Shown here piece by piece: positions 45,605-57,055 of a stretch of DNA of 64,000 nt. The notes below the pieces were generated by a model. The model saw only the letters and a list, made by a program, of their open reading frames with translations. It had not been told where the DNA came from and ran no database searches. A program made the translations under genes and the position numbers. The stretch spans positions 170,609,139 through 170,673,138 of the forward strand of contig NC_044977.1 of the NCBI RefSeq assembly GCF_008728515.1. Reading direction: 5' to 3'. Each line of letters begins with the position of its first letter. Within the stretch, counting starts at the first letter, position 1. This DNA comes from Papio anubis (taxonomy: Eukaryota > Chordata > Mammalia > Primates > Cercopithecidae).

Positions 45605-47460
45605 TTTTTAAAGCAGCTTTATTGACACCTATTTCAGATACCATAAAATTCACACATTTAAAGTACACAGTTCAGCAATTTCTAGTATATTCAGTTGTGC
45701 AATTATCACCAAAATATAATTTTTAAACCCCCACATAAATCTCAAATTGTCAAATTAGCAGTGGCTCCTCATTCCTGCCTCTATGCCCCCCGACCTTCAA
45801 ATCTGCTCTAGCTCCAGGTAACCACTAACCTACTTTCTGTCTCTATATGGACTTGCGTGTTCTGGATATTTCACATAAATTGAATCATAATATGTGGTCC
45901 TTTGTGACTGGCTTCTTTCACTTAGCATAATGCTTTGAAGGTTTATCCTTTTTGTAGCATGCATTGGTATTTCATTCTTTTCTATTGCTGAATAATACTC
46001 CATTTTATGAACATATCATGTTTTATGTATACATTCATCAGTTGGTGGACATTTGAGTCGTTTCTACTTTTTGGCTATTATAAATTATGTTGCTATACAC
46101 ATTCTTGTAGAAACTTTTGTGTGGAAATATGTTCTAATTTTGTTGCCTGTATAGCTAGGAGTGCAACCGATGGGTCATTATCTATATTTAACATTTTTAG
46201 GAACTGTCAAACTGTTTTCTACAGTGATTTCACCATTGTACCTTCACAGTAGCAATTTACAAGAGCTTCAACTTCTCCAAATCCTCACCAGTACTAGCTA
46301 TTGTCCATCTTATTTGGCTATAGCCATGCTATTGGGTATGAAGTGATATGATAGCTCATTGGATTTTGATTTATTGTTCCCTAATGACTAATGATGTTGA
46401 GCATTCTTCCATGTGTTTATTATTGCCTATTCGTACAGCTTCTTTGAAGAAATGTTAATTTAAATCTTTACCAAGGTCACAAATATTTACTCTGATATTT
46501 TCTTCTAGGAGTTTTATAGTTTTAGGTACTAGATTTATGTATATGATTTGTTTTGAGTTAGCTTTGGTATAAGAGGTGAAGTAGAGGTCCACATTTTCTT
46601 TTGCATGTAGATAACAAAATTTACAGACAACAATCACTGGAAAGATAATTTTTTTCTCATTGAATTATCATGGCACCCTTATTGAAAATCAATTGACCGT
46701 AAAATGTGAAGGTTTATCTCTGACCTTTCAATTCTATTCCATTGCTTTTTATATCTTTTTTTTTTTATGCCAGTACAACACTGTCTTGATTACTATAGCT
46801 TTGTAGTAGGTTTTGAAATCAGGAAATGCACGTTCTTCAACTTTGTTCTTTTTTGAGATAGTTTTAGCTAGTCTGGGTCTCTTATTTCCATATGAATGAT
46901 AACATCAAACTATCAATGTTTTCAAAAAAGGGCAGCTAGAACTTTAATAGGGTTTGCATTGAATCTGCAGATCAATTTTGGGAGTATTTACTTCTTAACA
47001 ATGTTAAGTCTTCTAATCTGTGAATGTGGGCTGTCTTTCCACTTATTTGGGTGGTATTTCATTTCCTTTAACAATGTTTTATCGTTTTCACTATATATGC
47101 CTTGCATTTCCTTTGCTAAATTTATACCTTGGTATTTTGTTTTATTCCCTTTGCTGTTATTTCAAATGGGATTGTTTTCTTAATTTCATTTTTGGATTGT
47201 TCATTGCTATTATTTGAAAGTACTATTGATTTTTAAAAGCATTTATCTTGTATCCAGTCACATTATTAAATTTGTTTATAATTAGTTCTTTTTATTTCAG
47301 CACAATATTCCATTATCTTTTTTCCTATTAAGGAATATTTAGATTCTTCCCAGTTTTTGGACATGCTGAATAATGCTGATATGAACAGCTTTGAACATGG
47401 ATGTTTGTGGACATAGATACTCATTTATCATGAATATATACCTTTAAGTGAAATTTCTGC
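45605..47460 (-). mobile_element. L1M antisense, 3' UTR into ORF2
   Basis: Reads 'gcagctttattgacacc ... ataccataaaattcacac' (an L1M 3' UTR), then ORF2 C-terminal blocks 'gaataatactccattttatg' and 'gaggtccacattttctttt', then 'gcattgaatctgcagatcaattttgg'. From about 47300 a second short piece repeats ORF2 C-terminal/3' UTR-like content ('gacatgctgaataatgctg'), so two copies are probably joined. Confidence 0.75.
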
Positions 47461-47735
47461 ATTATAAACATTTGTTTAGCTTTAGTAAACGTTGTAAGTC
47501 AGTTAAGATGATTTGCTTTTGTTTCTGTACTTTGGCTATATCAATAGTTTGAATGAACTCACAATGACTTCTAAGTCATTAGTGATTGATTGGTATTTAT
47601 AAAAACTGAGAAAATAGAAAATACTCCAAAAGACTGGATTAGCGTGGCGAGTCTTAAGGTGTGATATTGATAGAAGGGTAAAACGAAGAATCAGAATAAG
47701 GAGAGGAGAATGTGTAGCTTAAAAAATCATATTCA

Positions 47736-48014
47736 GGCCGGGCGCGGTGGCTCAAGCCTGTAATCCCAGCACTTTGGGAGGCCGAGGCGGGTGGATCACG
47801 AGGTCAGGAGATCGAGACTATCCTGGCTAACATGGTGAAACCCCGTCTCTACTAAAAATACAAAAACTAGTCGGGCGTGGTGGCGGGCGCCTGTAGTCTC
47901 AGCTACTTGGGAGGCTGAGGTGGGAGAATGGCGTGAACCCGGGAGGCGGAGCTTGCAGTGAGCCGAGATCACGCCACTGCACTCCAGCCTGGGAGCACAG
48001 CGAGACTCCGTCTC

Positions 48015-48040
<26 letters not shown>
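47736..48040 (+). mobile_element. AluY with long A tail
   Basis: Starts ggccgggcgcggtggctc, close to the intact Alu promoter A-box context, and has Y-type 'ggatcacgaggtcaggagatc' and 'gagaatggcgtgaacccg'. The A tail is about 26 nt and uninterrupted. It has an exact 15-bp duplication, aaaaaatcatattca, at 47721-47735 and 48035-48049. The many retained CpGs suggest it is the youngest Alu in the window. An atypical 'gggagcacagcgag' appears near the 3' end. Confidence 0.96.
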
Positions 48041-48045
<5 letters not shown>

Positions 48046-48049
48046 TTCA

Positions 48050-49070
48050 ATAGATTTTGTTTTTCTAGCATAAACTATAGAAAGTAAAAATTGAAAATTA
48101 TTGATCAGGGTGAGAAATCCTGATTTAGTGGTCACTTAGGGAAATGCTTAAAACAAAAATAACATACCAGCTCCTTCCTACCCGCCTAGTTTTAGAGGTC
48201 TGCCCTTTCCTCTACTATATAGCTATGTCTTACCTGAATTTGTCTTAAAATGCTGTATGAGAAGCAGTTAAAAGACAAAGTAATTTAACTTAAATGTAAA
48301 TAAATCAGTTTATAAAAGTAATTTAAATGCTATTTTCCCCATACTGTACCTTCTTTATGATAAAAGGAATCAGAAATATGTAAAAAATTAATTCTTCCAT
48401 TAACCAAAGAATGGCAGTGAGGTTAACTTTTTCTTATTTGAACAAAATTCTAACCTGTTTGGGAGAACCTTGAATAGGTTGCCCAAGATCTTTTTACATG
48501 GGAACATAAAGAAAAAAATCATGAAAATGTATTTAAACTTTAATTTAACTAAAAATAGGTAAAACTATACATTTCAACATTGGCAGGATTTCGGCTCCTA
48601 ATGAGAAATGAAAAGGAAGCCAAATTTGAAGAAAAATTGTTAAGCATATTTAAAGTTTGAGTAGTTTATTTTGTGGGCACTTTATAGAACATTTTGATTT
48701 AGTATTTTTGGATACAGATGATGGATTATGAAGTTCTTTCTTTTAAAAGTCAACATAGTTAACACTGTAAAAGTTTAAAAGTTTTTTTTTTTAAGTTTAA
48801 GAGTCTTATTTTTATTAACATCATTTGTATTTTTCTATACATCTTTCCTTAACATTTTCTTTGGTTATTTTAGAATATGTGTTTATGACTTTTTCAATAT
48901 GTTAAATCTACAATTTTGTCACCCTCCTCACTTTCCAACAACCTCTCTAGACTCTTTATTGCACCTGGTAAGTGAAGACGCCTGGGTTTGAAACTCTGCT
49001 CTTGAACCACTACTTCCATTCTTCTCTCCTATTGTCACTCTTACAGAACCTGTTCTCTCTCATTAAAAAA
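48050..49070. other. Unique AT-rich sequence
   Basis: No repeat or exon recognised. Confidence 0.45.
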
Positions 49071-49084
49071 CTTCCCTGTTCCAG

Positions 49085-50135
49085 CCCTGGCTGTAGAAGG
49101 TGACCATAGTCGTAGTGATGTTTTAGCAGATGAGAGTGAATGTGGGCAAGTTGCTTAACAATATCCACAGGTATAATTCTGAGAACCTGGCCACCCTGGG
49201 GAGATATGTGGAGATGCAGGTCAAGGAGAATGCCTATCTAGAAGCCAACTTCATTGTCCTGAAGTTGTACTAGTTTAACCCAGCCTTCTTTCAGACCACG
49301 GTCACCACCCAGATCCCACTGAAGGCTCTCACCAACCCATGCCTCACCAACTTCACCCTGTGTAAGCCCATGTTCATCCAAGCACATCAAGAAAAGTAGC
49401 CGATCCAACAGATTTTGTACCTGGAGGATCTGCTGGAGACTTGACACTTCCAGGCCTTCTGGCAAACCCTGGATGAAAACATGACTCTTTTGGAAGGTAT
49501 AACTGGCTTTGAAGGCTGTTAGAAAATTTGTCTGCCATGTCATGGATATCATTCAACTGGCACACTTACTGCTGGCTGCTGGCTGAGATGCTCGGGGATT
49601 TGACAGCCAGCCAGCTGAAGATATGGATGAGAAAATATGGCTGAAGCACCGATGAGTCAGGGCACATCTTCATCTGTAGCCAAGAAGAAAGCATGAAGCC
49701 CAAGAATATTGTGGAGAAGATCGACTTTGAAAGTGCATCCTGACTGGGCATGGTGGTTCATGCCTGTGACCCTAGCACTTTGGGAGGCCAAGGTGGGTGG
49801 ATCACGAGGTCAAAAGATCGAGACCATCCTGGCCAACATGGTGAAACCCTGTATCCACTAAAAAATACAAAAATTAGCTGGGTGTGGTGGCACACGCCTG
49901 TAATTCCAGCTACTTGGGAGGCTGAGGCAGGAGAATCACTTGAACCCGGAAGGCGGAAGGCGGAGGTTGCAGTGAGCTGAGATCAGGCCACTGCACTCCA
50001 GCCTGGTGACAGAGCAAGACTCCTTCTCAAACAAAAAAAAAAAAAAAAGAAAGCGCATCCAGCACCATGGCCTCCTCCTAGTAACTGCGGGTGTTAATAA
50101 AGATTTGTTGACTTAGGAAAACAAACAAACCAAAA
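49085..50135 (+). pseudogene. EIF3K processed pseudogene
   Basis: Retrocopy of the mRNA for eIF3 subunit k, a small non-core subunit of the initiation factor that binds the 40S ribosome. Intronless sequence aligns along the whole 218-codon gene: NPAFFQTTVT, ILYLEDLLET, FWQTLDENM, LEGITGFE and WLLAEMLGDL are readable. The 3' UTR keeps aataaa (50097-50102) and ends in an A/AAAC-rich tail. It is disabled: the original start is changed (gtagtgatg at 49112-49120), an early TAG follows at 49124, other stops and indels occur, and an AluS splits codons near the C-terminus. No promoter was seen, and flanking 'cttccct' may be the residual target duplication. Confidence 0.95.
49741..50048 (+). mobile_element. 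AluS inside the EIF3K pseudogene
   Basis: Full Alu starting tgactgggcatggtggttca, with S/Sc-type 'ggatcacgaggtcaaaagatc' and a small tandem 'ggaaggcggaaggcgg' (49948-49963). The flanking duplication has one mismatch: gaaagtgcatcc at 49729-49740 and gaaagcgcatcc at 50049-50060. It is younger than the pseudogene. Confidence 0.96.
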
Positions 50136-50149
50136 ATCCCTTCCCTCTC

Positions 50150-50780
50150 TTATTTCCCAATCCTCTAGTATCTACCAGAGCCTTGCTACTTTTATTGTAA
50201 ATCATTATAATTAATGTTCTTGATAGCATCACAGAAATAATTTCTCCTTTGATTTTCTAGCTTGTGGGCTTTGCTGATTCCCAACTTTTGGTGAACACCA
50301 AAATCTGTTCCTTCAGCTGTCACTTCTGGAGATGAATTCTCCTGGAGGAAGTCACATAATAATTTTGATGGGCTGAGTATCCCAGAAGGAAGCCATATGA
50401 CCTTTCTGATTGAATTCTTCTGTACATAGATCCTCAGTTCTCATAAAGCCACGATTCATTTGACACTTTGTTCACTTCCCTCTTATAGCATGGGCTATTG
50501 ACATTTTCCAATTTCAACTCCTAATTTCCACCTGGGTCCCCTCTGTACTTTTCTGAAATAAGGCAATTTGTCAACCTGCCTCTTGTCTTTCTCAAAATCT
50601 CTTCACCTCTGCTCCCATTCTTTCCCTTCTATAATTGTCCCTTTTTCCTTCCAAAATAAGTTCCCACATAGGTGCCTTTGATCCCATCTGCATGTTTGCA
50701 ATCCTGCCCCATCATTGACCTTTCTTCCAAGGTCAATTTCTTGAACTAACTTATTTCTTTAAGGAAATATTTCTTTCTGT
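50150..50780. other. Unassigned sequence
   Basis: Pyrimidine-rich in the second half. No gene or named repeat is supported. Confidence 0.4.
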
Positions 50781-50784
50781 AAGC

Positions 50785-51000
50785 CAGTAGTTCTCAAATA
50801 GAGGTGACTTTACCTCTTAGGCAATATTTGGCAATGTCTACAGACATTTTGGTTGTCACAGCTGGTATGGGGAGGTGCTACTGTCCTCTGTTAGGTGGGG
50901 GCCAGGGATGCTTTTCAACATCTGCATGGGGAAGATCCTCCTAACAAAGAATTATCCAGCTCAAATGTTAGTAGTTCCATGGTAGAAGAACCCTGCTGTA
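50785..51000 (+). mobile_element. MER20 (hAT-Charlie)
   Basis: 'cagtagttctcaaatagagg' left end, 'ggcaatatttggcaatgtctacagacatttt ggttgtcac' core, 'gggggccagggatgctt', 'caaagaattatccagctc', and an 'agaaccctgctg' right end. Complete in outline. MER20 copies elsewhere are reported as placental/endometrial regulatory elements, but nothing here shows activity. Confidence 0.85.
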
Positions 51001-51004
51001 AACC

Positions 51005-51360
51005 TTAATCAAGCCTAAATTTTGCTTCTCCAAGAAATTTGAATAATATGTTTTTATGACTATGTTTACTTCTTTGAGTTCTTCATTTATCTCCCACTTT
51101 TACACTAGCAAATTTCTAGAGTGGAAGTCACTATTTCTGGCTTAATTTCCTTGCTATACACTCCTATCACTGAAAAAGACATGATAATGATAAAAATTGC
51201 TACCCACCAGAAATCATTAAGGTCCTTAACAGACTCAACTTTTTCTCCTAGGCACCTCACAATGACCTAGGGAGTGAAGAAAACAGATGGGAACACATCC
51301 CAATTTGTGTTCTTAGCAACAGGAGCCTATGACCTTGAACTTATATACCTATTTATGTAT
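51005..51360. other. Unassigned sequence
   Basis: Nothing recognised. Confidence 0.4.
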
Positions 51361-51364
51361 TTAT

Positions 51365-51652
51365 TTTTATTATTTTGAGATAGTCTCACCCTGTCGCCCA
51401 GGTTGGAGTATAGTGGCATGATCTTGGCTCACTGCAACCTCTGCCTCCCATGTACAAGTGATTTTCCTGCCTCAGCCTCCTGAGTAGCTGGGATTGCCCA
51501 GCTTATTTATGTATTTATTTGTATTTTTGGTAGAGACAGGTTTTTGTCATGTGGGCCAGGCTGGTTTCAAACTCCTGACCTCAGGCCATCCACCACCACC
51601 CCCCAGCCTCCTGAAGTGCTGGGATGGCAGGCATGAGCCACTGCACCCAGCC
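51365..51652 (-). mobile_element. Alu (S/J), antisense, partly deleted
   Basis: Antisense Alu from 'ttattttgagatagtctcac' to 'gcatgagccactgcacccagcc'. About 25 bp around the mid-linker is replaced by a TTTAT-rich tract (51501-51522). Confidence 0.9.
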
Positions 51653-51659
51653 TAGATAA

Positions 51660-54450
51660 TTATTTAAACATTTGTTAAAGTGGAGAAAAAATTATTCTTA
51701 CTCATTTTTTTGTGCTGAGAAATCCTCAACAGTGGCTTCTTGAAACCCAATATTCTTGAAGACACATTTAAAATCCAATTGTGGAAAATAATTTTCTAAA
51801 ATATGTGAGTGTTTTTCAGGAATAATAAAGTTGATTAAAAAATAGACAGGCTGCTTGTACAGATAGCGCTACATTTGAAAGGCTGTGTTGTGGGCGTGGT
51901 TCCTCACACTGAGGGCATCGTGCTTCTTGAAAATGTCAACAAATGCTGCACTCTTCATGAAGACACCTTGTTCAAACATTTCCTTCCCAGTTTTCAGTGT
52001 TTAATAGGATACTTGAATACGTGAAAAAACAAAAAACTCAAATTTGTAGTAACATGGGAAATAACCCTAAATTCTCTCTCTCCCCTGTTAATAGTCGGTG
52101 GGAGGAGTTGCTCAGAATACTCTGCACTCAGGAATGAATTCTTATTTCCCTCCTTAGAGGAAAAATGATGAAGCATCATAGGGCAAAACCGAGAATAGAA
52201 GCCTTCATCCTAATGAGAAAGAGTAGCTTGCAAGGTTGGATTTTTCTTTCACAGATTTTATTTTTTTATTTTCAGCTCTATCTAGAAACTATTCTCAATT
52301 CAAATCAAACTCTGCAGTGAAAATGAAATTTGTGATGAAAAGAGGGGCTCTGAGGTTTGATGCACTAGTTCTTACAAAAATTAATCATCAATTTACTTGT
52401 TTTCACTAACAAAGGCCCTTGAGAGTATTCCCTTAAGGAAATAAGGAGACTTACTAGAGACTCAGGGACCTTTTCTGTCCATTTCATAACTCAAGTGGCA
52501 TGGACTCTTACCAAGAAGAGACAGTGAAACTTTTATGAAAAGTGACCTGAATGTAAACGATCAAACTGTATTACATTCCGTTTTTTAAAAACAGGCAGTC
52601 AGGCAGTCAGTATAATAGCATTTTATTTATTCACCAATGATATAGGTAGGGAAAACTTTGTGGATGAGGGACCCAACTAAGTTGGTGGAAGACTCTTGAG
52701 AGTAGAGGTTATGAGCTTGGACTTACATCAAGATAGGAGTCAAACCTTAATTCTCAAAGTGACACATGCCATTAGTATTGGTAGGTTTGTATAATTTTCC
52801 CACATATAGAAATGATTTAATTCACAATCTCATCTTCTAGAAAATTGGCACGTAACTCTTTGTACCGTTTTCAAGGAATTTGTTCAGAAAGTGAGAACAT
52901 GTATTATGAATGCCTTCAAGTCATTTACCATAGCTATTCAAAGAAGGAATGATAAAATTTATAGATGACAATTTCAGTTCTCTCTAAATTATTCATTTTT
53001 AAAAATTCAAAATCAAGATAAAGAGGAAAATAGCTAAAGAAATCCAACAGAATTCTTGTTTGACAGTAATTGGAAACCAGTGATTGGAAGCAGTTGGTGC
53101 AATATGTTCTACAAAGGACTTTTTTAATTTTATTTTTTTTGGTTGCTTTCAGAGCTCTTCACCCTTTCCATGCTGCTTAAAGAAATGCAAGTGCCAAAAA
53201 TGGTGCTGAAGAACTTTCCTAGCTGGACAGAAAAGTTTTGAAAAGAGAGTTGCATTTTTAATAGACTAAATTATATTTTATTCAAATTTTAGGAAAGAAT
53301 CCTCTCATTGTGAGTTTCTTTTTTTTTTTTTCTGACAATAAGAAATGATTCTAGAAGAAAATACAATCTGTGAGCATGATTCAAGGATTTTCTTGCCACC
53401 CATGCCTGGTTCTTTGTAGGGCTAAACTGATAGACACATGATAAAAGGTAACCTCCCCCACCCCCATAATGAGCAGCCAAGCTCTTACTCTTATGGCTCT
53501 TTGTTTCTGGGGACTAGAGGCAAAGGGTACCACTTTCAGGCTAGCACAACTTTCTTCCATCCTGAACACCTCCCTACTCCACATCCTACTATGTTCTGGC
53601 AGATATAGTTTCAACACGATTGTAAAGTTGCTAGGCATCCCTTTGGAATCCCGGAAAAGCAGCATTCTGCAGGAGAATGTCACTCGTTTTGGTTATTGCC
53701 CCAGATCTGTGGGGGGAAAATGGAAAAAGGATGAAGTCTCCTACTCTATTTTTTTCCATTCTTTTAAAGAAGGGATTCTGTCTTATTTAAGGGCAAAGCA
53801 TCATTGGGCCATCTGGTTTTTCTTCGACTAGTTCCATTAGCCTTATAGTTAGAAACACATTCCTAATGCTGGCCTTAGATAAGTTGTATTAATTTTCAGC
53901 ATTGTTATAAGATCTCTGGAACTTCAAAGATATTTGAGTTGGAAAGCAAAGAGGCTAACTCAACACGCTTTTAAATGAAAAAAACCTAACTTTACCAGTT
54001 TTTACATTAAAGAATTTATGTCTTTTGGCCACAAACACACAAGTCCACCAAATATTGAGTGTTGAAATTGGAATTTTCATGAGCATTTAAATCAGATCCA
54101 TATTTTCAATCATGACTATTTTTCCCTTTTTCGTGGGCATGTCATCAATACTGTGAAAATCCTAAAGGAGAAATAAATGGAGAAGCATGCCAGAATCACA
54201 CATGATGTTGAAATGGGTTCGAATGCTTTTCAAGATTTTACTGTTCCTTTTTCTCATATTTATCCCAAGGGTATAAAAGTTCAGTGAAATGCTTTCCTGG
54301 GGATAAATTGTTTTGTGTTTTTGACCTATAGCAATTCTTTGTAATTTTGTATAATAAAGTATATGATAATCTAACACAAATTAATATTTCCATAGTTTTC
54401 CAGTGTTGATAATAAACAACACAAATATGTTCTACCTTTTATATTCTGAA
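51660..54450. other. Unique sequence
   Basis: About 2.8 kb with no recognisable repeat except A/T runs. The 100- and 120-codon frames at 53381-53831 overlap antisense and lack support. Confidence 0.5.
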
Positions 54451-54463
54451 GTTTGAGACAGAC

Positions 54464-54565
54464 TTTTTTTTCTTTTTTTTTGAGATGGAGACTCACTGTC
54501 GCCAGGCTGGAGTGCAGTGGCGTGATCTCGGCTCACTGCAACCTCTGCCTCCCGGGTTCAAGTGA
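54464..54565 (-). mobile_element. Severely 5'-truncated Alu, antisense
   Basis: Only the last ~85 bp of the right monomer plus tail are present, flanked by a fresh duplication with one mismatch: ttgagacagac at 54453-54463 and ttgagacagag at 54566-54576. This is an insertion event of its own, not a deletion remnant. Confidence 0.9.
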
Positions 54566-54579
54566 TTGAGACAGAGTTT

Positions 54580-55295
54580 TAAACCAAAAAAGTTACCTTC
54601 TTAGTGGCCAATGATTATGTTTATAAATTCTTACAGTCAGGTCTTGCCTTGTTATAATCACCAGTAATCTAATGTTTTAAGATCACAGACTTAGGAGCTA
54701 GGTACTGTTACTTAACCATGAGTGAATATTTAAGATTTCTAAGCCTTAGCTTTCTAATATGATTAGTTGTAAAATGTAAATGGTAATAATATCTACCTTA
54801 TGGGTTTCGTGTGAAATTTATAAGACTTATCTACCGTAGTGTTTACCATAAATGAATATTCCTTTAAAGTTGGTTATTGTTAAGTGTTATTGTCCTTAGG
54901 AATTATACCAAAGACTAAATGAAGTTTTCTTCTGATTGTATGTCTTCTAGAATATACATATTTTCAAATCAAATCATACTACATACTAATAAGTTACTTA
55001 TACACTGAATCCCATAAGTGAAAAAAGCTAAACCTGGCTCATTTTGTTGGGGATGGTCTTGGAGGAGACTTAGAGAATCATAAAATAATGCCTATACTTG
55101 GAATCTTAGATAATGATGACCAAATTACAATGTGAGTGTTATTTGTCCTATATTGAGAATGGATGTACATATAGCTTTTAGAAATATGGCAATCAATAGC
55201 TACGGAAAAATATTTTTCCATTCTAAGACAATTAGGACCATAGAGTATAGGTTATTAAAACACGAAGTTGGGATTGTGTCTTTCCAGGAATTTTA
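54580..55295. other. Unassigned AT-rich sequence
   Basis: Nothing recognised. Confidence 0.45.
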
Positions 55296-55301
55296 AAAAT
55301 C

Positions 55302-55485
55302 TAGTGTCCCCTGGGGCTCATACCTATAGTCTCAGTGACTCTTGAGGCTGAGACTGAGGCAGGAGGCTGGCTTGAGCCCAGGAGTTTTAGGCTGCAGTGA
55401 GCTATGATCACACCACTGCACACCAGCAGCCCTGGGTGACAGATTGAGACTCTATCGATCTCAAAAAAAAAAAAAAAAAAAAAGT
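55302..55485 (+). mobile_element. Old Alu right monomer
   Basis: 'ggggctcatacctatagtctc', 'gcttgagcccaggagttttagg', 'cagtgagctatgatcacacc' and an A21 tail. It is a single monomer, J-like, with a 'cagcagccctgggtg' expansion. Confidence 0.8.
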
Positions 55486-55499
55486 TAAAAAACCCCAAA

Positions 55500-55930
55500 T
55501 CTAGAGTCTGCCTCAAACATCTAGTTTCTACCTCAAACACAATTCCAACAAAGATATCTGTTCCCTATACATTAATAATGTTAATACAGTACTCAACGAA
55601 CAACATACTGACATACGATTTCTTTTTCTTCTGAATGAGTCTCCTGGGAAAGAGAAACGGTGACCAGCATCCCAGGTTAGACCCACACCCTGTGCTATGG
55701 GAGAAAGACTGAGGAAGGTCACTGGTGGTGATGCTTCCTCTCCTCCGCTGCCCTAAGAAATTAAAAAGTCTGGTTCCACATGCATCCTCTACCGTTATAT
55801 AACTGCAGCTAGCCTTTCATTAGAAGTTGGTTTAATGATGCTCAGTGATTATGTCTATGATCGGGCCTTATAGGAGTCTTATCTCTAAGTGGTTTGTTAA
55901 ATTATTCCTACCAAACACATACACTATTTT
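55500..55930. other. Unassigned sequence
   Basis: Nothing recognised. The minus-strand frame at 55528-55722 is unsupported. Confidence 0.4.
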
Positions 55931-55934
55931 TCTT

Positions 55935-56410
55935 TTTATAATGGCTATTGTTGCATAATGAACTGCCCCAAAACTTAGTGGCTGAAAGTAAAAATCTTTT
56001 ATTTTTTCGTGATTCTGTTGTCCAGAATTTAGGGAGAACTTGGCAGGACGATTTTTGACTAGTCACTCAGGGGTATTCAGCTAGTAACTCATCTGGTCTA
56101 GGGCATTCAAGATATGCCTGCTGCCTTGCAGAATGACTGCAAGGCCAGGCTCCTCCGGGCCTTCTCTTTCTCCATACAGCTTCAGAGCCCCTCCACGTGG
56201 TTTCTATAGCAGTGTAGTGGGCTTTTTACACAGCCAATGGCTTTTTCTGAGTGAATGTTCTTAGAAAAAAAGTGGAAGCTGTAAGGCTCCTTCTGACCTA
56301 ACCTCTGAAGCCATGCAGGGTCACCTCCACCTCATTCTATTGGTGAGAAATGAGTCACATGTACAGTCCAGAGTCAAGGAGAGAGCAGACAAATACATGT
56401 GAGTATGAAC
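55935..56410 (+). mobile_element. Old MLT1-type LTR-like repeat
   Basis: 'ttgttgcataatgaactgccccaaaacttag tggctgaaag' start, 'tcgtgattctgttgtccag', 'gcagaatgactgcaaggcc', 'tccacgtggtttctatagc' and 'attctattggtgagaaatgag ... cagtccagagtcaagg'. This is a widespread old LTR-style repeat; subfamily not assigned. Confidence 0.6.
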
Positions 56411-56895
56411 ACCTCGAGCGTTGTTCGTCAGCTGCCGACATTGTTCATTGGAGAGCTATCTTCAGGGACTAGTCTCTCTGGGAGGAGTCTAGTTAAAAAC
56501 AATTATTTCAATTTGATATAATTCCAGTGACATTTTCATAACCCTTATAAATTGGCACCTTGGAAACTGCCTAGTTAGCTCAGTTCTTAATCAGTTTCTG
56601 TCCATGCCAATGACCTATACTAGTTGTTCTGTGAGATATGTCTACAGTCTTCCTTGTGGGACTTTGGTTGACTTGAGTTTATTTCAAGAGCCTGTCACGT
56701 GTGAATTGACAAAAGACCCTCTAAATTTGCAAAACTGAGGATCAGGTTATCAACTGCACCCCCACCACCTGAAGATCTAACTGGAATATTTAGCTTGTCT
56801 CATTTTATTACTACATAGCTTAGTCTGACCCATGCTTAATATATACCATCCCTTCAGCTTTATAAGTCACTGTATTTCAGATCTTACATAATTAT
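56410..56895. other. Unassigned sequence
   Basis: Nothing recognised with confidence. It may be the upstream part of the L2 that follows. Confidence 0.4.
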
Positions 56896-56899
56896 TGTG

Positions 56900-57055
56900 C
56901 AGGGCATGCTGATTCTACTGTTTGATGCAGTTTATCATTGAAACAACCTTCTTCCTATTCTCTGTATTCAGTCCTTTCTCCCTAAAGTCTAATCTATTGT
57001 AAATATAGTGATCCATTAAAATCATGGCACTTCTCTGCTCAGACCACTTTAATGG
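56900..57055 (+). repeat. L2 LINE, left part of a split element
   Basis: 'gcacttctctgctcagaccactttaatggc' corresponds to the L2 segment that normally runs on to '...ctcagtaaaatccaaag'. That continuation is found at 59370, on the far side of the inserted L1. Confidence 0.65.
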
